A stretch of 64,000 bases of DNA from Oscillospiraceae bacterium. Its GTDB lineage: Bacteria; Bacillota; Clostridia; Oscillospirales; Oscillospiraceae. The translations under genes were made by a program, and so were the position numbers. Under the pieces are notes generated by a model. The model was not told where the DNA came from. It worked only from the letters and a program-made list of their open reading frames with translations, and did no database searches. The stretch lies in contig SVKV01000001.1 in assembly GCA_015068305.1 (NCBI GenBank), forward strand, positions 62,001 through 126,000, read 5' to 3'. This document shows positions 58,528 to 64,000 of the stretch, one piece after another (the first letter of the stretch is position 1; every line of letters starts with the position of its first letter).

Positions 58528-59821
58528 GAGTCCCTTTGGCCCTGAATGGCTCGCAGGGGATAAGATCAATGAACTGGAATTCTGCAAAGCTTTTCTGGAG
58601 CAGCACCCGATGATCTGTATCCACGGGACGTTCTTCACCACCGACGGGCGGGTGACCGATGAAAACAAGCTGAAGAAAAAGATTCTCGAATGGATCTCAC
58701 CTTATGTATTTGCCGGGATCCCCAAGAAGATCACCAATCTGCTGGATACCATGCGGGTACTGGCCTACTCGGAGCCTCTGCCCACCTATACGGACCGAAT
58801 CTTCCTTGCCAACGGTACCTATTACCTGTCCGGTGAGTTTGAAGAATCCAGGGATTTCTGCATGAACCGCTTGCCGGTTGCCTATAACCCCGATGCACCG
58901 GAGCCGGTACAGTGGCTGAAGTTTGTGAGCCAGCTGCTGCATGAGGACGATATCCCCACGCTGCAGGAATACATGGGGTACTGTCTGATTCCCTCCAATA
59001 AGGGGCAGCAGATGCTGTTTCTGGTCGGTAAGGGCGGCGAGGGAAAATCCAGAGTGGGCCTTGTGATGCGGGCACTGCTGGGTGACAACATGTGCAACGG
59101 CTCCATTCAGAAGGTAGAGACCAATCCCTTTGCCAGAGCAGATCTGGAGCATCTGCTTGCCATGGTGGATGATGATATGAAGCTGGAGGCCCTGCCCCAG
59201 ACCAACTACATCAAAACTATCGTCACAGCAGAGCAGCCTCTGGATCTGGAGAAAAAAGGAAAGCAGAGCTACCAGGGCTGGCTGTACTCCCGGTTTATGG
59301 TGTTTGGAAACGGTGTGATGAAATCCCTCTATGACCGGAGCGAGGGCTTTTTCCGGCGCCAGCTGATTCTCTCCGTAAAGGAAAAGGAGAAAGACCGATA
59401 TGACGATCCCTTTATCGCAGAAAAGATGTGCGCGGAAGCCGAGGGTATCCTCCTGTGGGCGCTGGAAGGTCTTAGACGGTTGATTCAGCAGAATTTCCAC
59501 TTTACCACCAGTGAGCGAACCAAGGCAAATCGGGAGGAAGCGATCCGGGACGGCAACAACATTGTGGAATTCATGGAGTCAGAAGGCTATTTTCGATTCA
59601 AGTCAGATGCCGAGATCTCATCCACTGACTTCTATGCAATTTATACCCTGTGGTGCAGCGAGAATTCGGAAAAGCCCCTGGCACCCCGAAGCTTCAGCAG
59701 CTACCTCATCCAACATGAGAAGGACTACAATCTGGAATACAGCAACAATGTGATGAATCAGGGAAATCGCAGAGTCAGAGGTTTTTGGGGGATTGAACCG
59801 CTCGTAAAGGTTTTTACGTAA
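58493..59821 (+). CDS. Phage/plasmid-type primase-helicase (D5/SF3-like)
   Basis: A 442-residue protein with a D5_N-like N-terminal part and a superfamily 3 helicase core: Walker A FLVGKGGEGKSR near residue 180, an acidic Walker B-like LAMVDDDM and a sensor region FMVFGNGV. The C-terminal ~80 residues form a winged-helix-like end. ATG 58493 or 58508 could be the start; neither has a strong ribosome site. It presumably primes or unwinds the element for replication after excision or transfer, and lies next to an inverted repeat and the relaxase. Confidence 0.8.
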   Translation: MRNPEMADIVLESPFGPEWLAGDKINELEFCKAFLEQHPMICIHGTFFTTDGRVTDENKLKKKILEWISPYVFAGIPKKITNLLDTMRVLAYSEPLPTYTDRIFLANGTYYLSGEFEESRDFCMNRLPVAYNPDAPEPVQWLKFVSQLLHEDDIPTLQEYMGYCLIPSNKGQQMLFLVGKGGEGKSRVGLVMRALLGDNMCNGSIQKVETNPFARADLEHLLAMVDDDMKLEALPQTNYIKTIVTAEQPLDLEKKGKQSYQGWLYSRFMVFGNGVMKSLYDRSEGFFRRQLILSVKEKEKDRYDDPFIAEKMCAEAEGILLWALEGLRRLIQQNFHFTTSERTKANREEAIRDGNNIVEFMESEGYFRFKSDAEISSTDFYAIYTLWCSENSEKPLAPRSFSSYLIQHEKDYNLEYSNNVMNQGNRRVRGFWGIEPLVKVFT

Positions 59822-59834
59822 GAACCCGCAATTA

Positions 59835-59886
59835 TGTGTACCGTGCGTACAAGCGTACCGGGCTGGCTTCGTACGTACGGTACACA
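59835..59886. repeat. 16-bp inverted repeat, candidate oriT/oriV
   Basis: TGTGTACCGTGCGTAC (59835-59850) and its near-complement at 59871-59886 (one mismatch) enclose a 20-base loop, which itself repeats GCGTACC. The block lies between the primase and the mobilization genes, the usual site of an origin of replication or transfer. No match to the classical MobV nick sequence is obvious. Confidence 0.6.
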
Positions 59887-60061
59887 TGTTTCAAAGTAGC
59901 TGTCAATTTTCCGGAAAGTGAGCTACCCCGAAAATATACAGTATTGCAGTATCGGGAGGCTCTGTGTGTTTATACCCCTGCGGATTTTTTCGGCCCTTAC
60001 AGAGGTGAAAAACACCGGAAATGACACCGAAACACAACAGCAATTTGAAAGGAGGGCCGCA

Positions 60062-60247
60062 ATGCCCCGAATGTCAAAAAAGAGGAAACAGGAACTATCC
60101 CTGTTCCTGAACGAACGAGGCCGTGTGGAATACAACATCCTTTGCCGCCGATGTGTACATAACTGCAAGCAGGCGTACAGGGTACTGGTGATTGAATGCG
60201 GCCGGTATTTATCGAAACGAGCCAAGGAGGTACAAGAAAAGGAATGA
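60062..60247 (+). CDS. Small Cys-rich mobilization-linked protein
   Basis: A 61-residue basic protein with CRRCVHNC, a CxxCxxxC cluster, in its middle. ATG 60062 has AAAGGAGGG eight bases upstream; the longer open frame has no such site. Its stop overlaps the relaxase start by 4 bases (ATGA), so translation is coupled. A DNA-binding auxiliary role in relaxosome formation is plausible but not shown. Confidence 0.65.
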   Translation: MPRMSKKRKQELSLFLNERGRVEYNILCRRCVHNCKQAYRVLVIECGRYLSKRAKEVQEKE

Positions 60248-61218
60248 AAGCACAATATGCGATCCTGCGGTTCGCCAAGTATAAAGGTCCCACTGTGAGT
60301 CGGATCGAAGCGCATAACGAGAGAACCAAGGAAACCTACGCCAGCAATCCGGATATTAAGACGGAACTGAGCAAGCACAATTTCCACCCTGTCACCCCTG
60401 ATGGTAAATACCGTGATATTTCCAACCGGATTATCCGGGAGAATGGTTGCCGGGTCCGGAAGGACAGTGTCACCGCTGTGGAGGTACTGATTACCGCTAG
60501 CCCGGAATTCTTTGAGAAAAAGAATCGCAAGGAAATCCGGGAGTTCTTCTCCTATGCGGTGGATTTTATGAAATCCAAGCAGAACCCCGATACTTATATT
60601 TCTGCCGTGGTGCATGTGGACGAGAAGACTCCCCACATGCACCTTTGCTTTGTCCCCATCACTCCCGATGGACGGCTCAGCGCAAAGGAAATCGTGGGAA
60701 ACAAGAAGCGTCTGACCCAATGGCAGGATGAATTCTGGAGCTACATGGTGAAGAAATACCCCGATTTTGAACGGGGAGAATCTGCCAGGCTTACCGGAAG
60801 AACCCATATCCCGCCCCGAATGTTCAAGCAGGCTGCCCGGTTGAACCGGCAGAAGGACAAGCTGATGCAGCTTCTGTCTGAGATGAATCCCCTCAACGCC
60901 AAAGCCAAATCCAAGGAAATTGCCACTTTGCTGGATGAATATGTCCCCGGGGTGGAGGAGCTGATGACCAAGCTGAAGAAAACTAGCAAAGCTGCCAAGG
61001 AGATGCGCAGTGAGATTGCGGATCTGAAGAAAGAGGTCAACAGCAGCAAGGCCAGTGCCCTTCGCCAGCTGGAGCTGGAGAAGAAAGTGCAGGAACTGGA
61101 TGACCTGCAGCACATGGTGGAAACACTCCGGCAGACCATGGATGCGATTCCTAAAGAAATTGTCGCGCAGTACCGTACTGCTGAAAAAGGAGAGAACGCT
61201 TATTCGCATCAAAAGTAA
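60244..61218 (+). CDS. MobV-family relaxase (Mob/Pre)
   Basis: A 324-residue plasmid-recombination/mobilization protein. Motif I region reads FAKYKGPTVSRIEAHNERTKE; the metal-binding motif III is HVDEKTPHMHLCF with His124, Asp126, Glu127, His131 and His133. The C-terminal third is coiled coil (SEIADLKKEVNSSKASALRQ). It should nick the transfer origin and pilot single-stranded DNA through a helper conjugation channel. Related relaxases serve Tn4451-type elements (TnpZ). AAGGAGG upstream supports ATG 60244. Confidence 0.92.
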   Translation: MKAQYAILRFAKYKGPTVSRIEAHNERTKETYASNPDIKTELSKHNFHPVTPDGKYRDISNRIIRENGCRVRKDSVTAVEVLITASPEFFEKKNRKEIREFFSYAVDFMKSKQNPDTYISAVVHVDEKTPHMHLCFVPITPDGRLSAKEIVGNKKRLTQWQDEFWSYMVKKYPDFERGESARLTGRTHIPPRMFKQAARLNRQKDKLMQLLSEMNPLNAKAKSKEIATLLDEYVPGVEELMTKLKKTSKAAKEMRSEIADLKKEVNSSKASALRQLELEKKVQELDDLQHMVETLRQTMDAIPKEIVAQYRTAEKGENAYSHQK

Positions 61219-61259
61219 AAAGATTGGAAATACTATCCAGAGAAAAGGAGGCGGTTTCC

Positions 61260-61532
61260 ATGGAGATTGAGCGTAACGAGGAAAAGAAGATCATTTCCGT
61301 CTGGCTGACAAAGGCGGAATCCCAGGATCAGGAGCTCCAGCGCCGCCTGAAAGCCTTGTATCCCAAATGGAAGAAGGAAAAATACTTGGTTGCCGTCTAT
61401 CACTCCGGTAAGGAGGATTTGTTTGAAAGCACATTGGCGTTGCTGGCATATAACAAGAAGCGCTGTGCGGAGTTGGCCGTTCAGAGAGAACGGGAGCAGA
61501 AAACGAAAGTGTCTGTCCAGCCGGAACGGTGA
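61260..61532 (+). CDS. Small conserved protein beside relaxase
   Basis: A 90-residue acidic/basic protein (KIISVWLTKAESQDQELQRRL, KYLVAVYHSGKEDLFESTLALL) typical of short proteins found next to Mob genes on Firmicutes mobilizable elements, without known function. ATG 61260 follows AAAAGGAGG. It lies 42 bases after the relaxase and is followed by a terminator, closing the mobilization operon. Confidence 0.75.
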   Translation: MEIERNEEKKIISVWLTKAESQDQELQRRLKALYPKWKKEKYLVAVYHSGKEDLFESTLALLAYNKKRCAELAVQREREQKTKVSVQPER

Positions 61533-61541
61533 GAGAAGCGA

Positions 61542-61574
61542 AAATGCGGAAGATTGTTACGATCTTCCGCATTT
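61542..61574 (+). terminator. Terminator of the mobilization operon
   Basis: A perfect 13-bp stem AAATGCGGAAGAT / ATCTTCCGCATTT with a 7-base loop, followed by TTCC. It isolates the recombinase gene from upstream transcription. Confidence 0.9.
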
Positions 61575-61580
61575 TTCCTC

Positions 61581-61637
61581 TTGCAATCTCAAAATGCATA
61601 TTGTACAATGTTGTCTATAAGAGATATACAATAGACA
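61581..61637 (+). promoter_or_regulatory. Recombinase promoter with operator-like repeat
   Basis: TTGCAA (61581-61586), a 17-base spacer and TACAAT (61604-61609). Just downstream TGTCTAT (61612-61618) and ATAGACA (61631-61637) form an inverted repeat over the start of transcription, where a repressor (or the recombinase itself) could bind. Confidence 0.65.
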
Positions 61638-61660
61638 GATAAGATTGAATGGAGGCCAAT

Positions 61661-63817
61661 ATGACTTCAATTTACAACATAGCGGGCTACACCCGCATCT
61701 CGGTGGACGATGAACAAACCAAAGATAATGTCTCCATTGAAAACCAAAAGGCGATCATAGAGGACTTTGTAAAAAGCAAATTTCCCGGCAGCAGCCTTAC
61801 CTTCTTTGAAGACAGGGACCGCTCCGGCTACACCTTTGAGCAGCGGGAAGGCTATCAGACCATGCGCAAAGCGCTGATCAGCCACGAATATGACATTCTG
61901 GTAGTCAAGGATTTCTCCCGTTTCTCCCGCCGAAACTCCCGTGGTTTGGTGGAGCTGGAGGATCTGAGAGATGCCGGTGTCCGCATAATCTCTATTGGCG
62001 ATGGCATCGACTTTCCCAACGATGACGACTGGCTGAAGATTCAGTTCCAGTTCCTTATCAACGAAATGCCCGTCACAGACACCTCCAAGAAAGTCAAGAA
62101 TGTGATCCGCCGCCGTCAGCTGGATGGAAAATGGATCTGTGCCGCTCCCTATGGCTACATCATCAACGACTGCAATGAGTTTGAGGTTGTCCCCACAGAA
62201 GCGGACATCGTCCGTAAAATCTTCCATCTATACAATGTGGAAGGCTGGGGCTACAAGAAGATTTCCAACTATCTGACGGAGCAGGGCATCCCCACACCCC
62301 GTATGTGTGAGCAGATGCGGAAAGAGACAAAAAATAAGCCCTATAACCGCAAGGTAAATGCCGCGTGGGCAATCGTTACGGTTCAGGGCATTCTGGACAA
62401 TGATTTTTACATTGGAACCTTCCGGCAGGCTAAATACACCCGGGCCAAGATCAACGGCAAGGATGTGAAGCGGGATGAGGGTGAGCACATCGTCATTGAG
62501 AATCACCATCAGCCCATCATCGACTACCGCACCTTTGCCGTGACCCGGGATCTACGGGAAAAGCGCACCCGTTCCAATTACCGGGGCGTGAAAAAATACG
62601 ACAATGTGTACTCCGGATTTCTGGAATGCGGTGACTGCGGCAGTCCCATGTTTGCCATGAGCCGTGGGGATCTGAAGCCTGCGTACACCTGCGGCACTTA
62701 TCACCGTCGGGGTCTGGCAGGCTGCACTAGCCACCACATCCGGGTGGACGTTCTGGACGATCTGCTTCGGGCCTATATCCGAAGGGTAATGGAAAACTCT
62801 GCTGCCATGCTGGAAAAGCTGAATGCTGAGCTCAGCCACGAAAACGACGATATTGCAGAAACCGAGCAATCCGCCGATCATCTGGCTGAAATTCTGGAGC
62901 AGCTGCAGGAGGAACTGAAAACCACCAAGCGGCAGCGCATCCGGGAGATCATGAAAAAGCCGGAACAGGAAGCTGTTCTGGAAGAGCTGTACGATGAGCT
63001 GGAAGCGGAGCTGATGCAGAAAATTGACGGATTGAATCATCAGATTGAAATGCTCTCCGACAAGCGAAACACCATTATTCTGGTGAACCGCTCCGCCAAG
63101 ACTACCATGGATGTGTTCCGGGATGTTCTGGAAAAGCAGACACTGGAGCGGAATGATCTGGAGCTGATCATCGACCGCATCAAGGTTTACGAAGATCACC
63201 TGGACATTCAGCTGAAACCGGATATCGACATTCTCTTAAAATGCGGTTTGGAGGGACTTGCCGCAAATTTTAAGTCAGGCATCGAGGATATCTCATTGAC
63301 CCGTATCGTCCAGAAGGCAACCCACCAGAAGGACAAGGTCTTCGATGTCAATGTTATCAGTGAGGGCGACCCCCTGGAGATCTATACGGAAAAGGACGGG
63401 GGCGTGATCTTCCGGAAGTACTCCCCCATGGGGGATCTGCAGGAATTTGCTTCCCATATGTGCGAGGCCATCGGCGGAGCAACGGGGTGCATCGCGGCGG
63501 TTTCCGACCGGGATTCCATCATTGCCCTCAGCGGTGCGCCCAAGCGGGAGCTGATGGACAAGCCAAACTCGGCGGAGCTGGACCGGCTGATGGAACAGCG
63601 GAAATACTACCGCTACCAGGAGGGAGAGACCCCCATCCGGGCCTCTGAGGCGACGGAAAAGTACCATCTGGGGGTGGCTGCGCCGATTCTGTCCCAGGGT
63701 GATTTGATGGGCTGCGTGATGCTGCTGCTCCAGGAGCACGATAAGCCCCTGTCCGAATCCGACCAGGTCCTGGCCCAGACAGCGGCAAGATTCCTGGGCA
63801 AACAGATGGAAAGCTAA
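61661..63817 (+). CDS. Large serine recombinase fused to SpoVT C-terminal domain
   Basis: In the integrated state the frame encodes 718 residues. Residues 1-150 are the resolvase domain with nucleophile Ser14 in YTRIS, EDRDRSG and VVKDFSRFSR. A recombinase domain follows, then a zinc ribbon (CGDCGSPM... CGTYHRRGLAGC), a long coiled coil (about 385-465) and the end HQKDKVFDVNVIS. At about residue 568 the frame crosses attR into host spoVT (EGDPLEIYTEKDGG) and continues to the SpoVT stop. After excision the gene would end at 596 residues with 24 foreign ones from the left end. GGAGG at 61651 sets the start at 61661. It excises and integrates the element. Confidence 0.93.
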   Translation: MTSIYNIAGYTRISVDDEQTKDNVSIENQKAIIEDFVKSKFPGSSLTFFEDRDRSGYTFEQREGYQTMRKALISHEYDILVVKDFSRFSRRNSRGLVELEDLRDAGVRIISIGDGIDFPNDDDWLKIQFQFLINEMPVTDTSKKVKNVIRRRQLDGKWICAAPYGYIINDCNEFEVVPTEADIVRKIFHLYNVEGWGYKKISNYLTEQGIPTPRMCEQMRKETKNKPYNRKVNAAWAIVTVQGILDNDFYIGTFRQAKYTRAKINGKDVKRDEGEHIVIENHHQPIIDYRTFAVTRDLREKRTRSNYRGVKKYDNVYSGFLECGDCGSPMFAMSRGDLKPAYTCGTYHRRGLAGCTSHHIRVDVLDDLLRAYIRRVMENSAAMLEKLNAELSHENDDIAETEQSADHLAEILEQLQEELKTTKRQRIREIMKKPEQEAVLEELYDELEAELMQKIDGLNHQIEMLSDKRNTIILVNRSAKTTMDVFRDVLEKQTLERNDLELIIDRIKVYEDHLDIQLKPDIDILLKCGLEGLAANFKSGIEDISLTRIVQKATHQKDKVFDVNVISEGDPLEIYTEKDGGVIFRKYSPMGDLQEFASHMCEAIGGATGCIAAVSDRDSIIALSGAPKRELMDKPNSAELDRLMEQRKYYRYQEGETPIRASEATEKYHLGVAAPILSQGDLMGCVMLLLQEHDKPLSESDQVLAQTAARFLGKQMES
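63362..63376 (+). repeat. attR of the spoVT element
   Basis: GAGGGCGACCCCCTG, the right-end partner of 34860-34874, with GACCC core at 63368-63372. Both copies encode the residues EGDPL in the same frame phase, which is why both hybrid genes stay open. Confidence 0.85.
63374..63817 (+). pseudogene. spoVT: spoVT 3' part (effector-binding domain), displaced
   Basis: The final 147 codons of spoVT: LEIYTEKDGGVIFRKYSPMG completes the AbrB fold, and the GAF-like SpoVT_C domain follows (IGGATGCIAAVSDRDSIIALSG to the end FLGKQMES). It has no start of its own and is translated only as the tail of the recombinase. Joined to codons 1-33 of the left part it makes a 180-residue protein, matching the about 178 residues of Bacillus SpoVT. 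Confidence 0.92.
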
Positions 63818-63818
63818 T

Positions 63819-63838
63819 CGGCAAATTGGAATTTGCCG
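63819..63838. terminator. Hairpin after spoVT end
   Basis: CGGCAAATT / AATTTGCCG with a 2-base loop, directly after the TAA. It lacks a T-run, so its strength as a terminator is doubtful. Nothing else is recognised from 63839 to the window end. Confidence 0.4.
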
Positions 63839-64000
63839 GGATGCCCCGGCAGGCAGAGGCGTGACTTTGGATTGTGCTGAATCCGGGGTTTCTTCCCGAT
63901 ACGAGGGTGCGGAATTCAAATTGGGAGTTATCGGGCAGTGCGAACTGTCCGCCAAACTGTAATTTGACCACCGCAGGGATTATACCGGCTGACGAATTCC

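Larger units (their letters stand above)
34866..63372 (+). mobile_element. 28.5 kb integrative mobilizable element in spoVT
   Basis: The element lies between the two halves of spoVT and carries its own large serine recombinase at the right end, a MobV relaxase, a primase/helicase and small accessory proteins. The distance between core copies is 28,502 bases. Joining left host sequence to right host sequence at the core restores an unbroken SpoVT frame (REGDPLEIY). Joining the element ends gives the recombinase a 24-residue native tail and a stop. No conjugation (type IV secretion) genes are seen, so transfer would need a helper. Cargo is two carbohydrate-use modules and a MATE exporter. The layout resembles Tn4451/Tn4453-type mobilizable transposons with much larger cargo. 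Confidence 0.9.

Overview
The window looks like the chromosome of a spore-forming, gut-type Clostridia, probably Oscillospiraceae or a close relative. The grounds are moderately high G+C, TTGACA-N17-TATAAT promoters, a spoVT gene, sortase-assembled pili, Gram-positive CpsB/CpsD capsule kinases and GH/GPH sugar loci without outer-membrane systems. The species cannot be named from sequence alone.

Region 1 (1-7021) is an accessory edge. It holds the start of a membrane-anchored regulator (minus strand), a flavin oxidoreductase / NAL-DHDPS aldolase / sugar-ABC operon whose permease is truncated, a Xre-type regulator with an ImmA/IrrE metalloprotease, several perfect palindromes, and a tRNA-Met/tRNA-Glu pair on the minus strand.

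Region 2 (7153-22605) is core-like. It encodes a small membrane protein, a PLP trans-sulfuration enzyme, a membrane metallophosphoesterase, an exopolysaccharide priming glycosyltransferase with a GT4 enzyme, an S26-like Ser/His peptidase, and a CpsB phosphatase / Ig-like protein / two tandem BY-kinases operon (one with an 11-fold Tyr-Gly tail). It continues with a zinc-ribbon DUF4234 protein, galE, a NahK-like sugar kinase and a LytS-type histidine kinase with a REC-winged-helix regulator.

Region 3 (22724-34638) is a sortase pilus locus: coiled-coil protein, signal peptidase I, a 1902-residue CHAP/beta-helix/CnaB LPETG adhesin, an LPETG major pilin carrying an Asp-rich thrombospondin-3-like insert, a class C sortase, an LPQTG minor pilin, a second sortase and a second DUF4234 protein.

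Region 4 (34773-63817) is the main discovery. The sporulation gene spoVT is split by a 28.5 kb integrative mobilizable element. Its first 34 codons lie at 34773-34874. The rest of the gene (effector-binding domain) lies at 63374-63817, fused in frame to the 3' end of the element's large serine recombinase. The ends share the core GACCC inside an imperfect 15-bp match. Conceptual excision restores a 180-residue SpoVT and gives the recombinase its own short C-terminus with a stop codon from the left end, so integration swaps the C-termini of the two proteins. The element carries a primase/helicase, a MobV relaxase, small accessory proteins and a large inverted repeat. Its cargo is two glycoside modules: (i) araBAD, a GPH symporter, GH2, an AraC-type regulator, GH43, GH1 and GH2; (ii) a TetR regulator, a GPH symporter, GH2 and a MATE exporter. 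The cargo suggests uptake and cytoplasmic breakdown of arabinose- and galactose-containing plant oligosaccharides.
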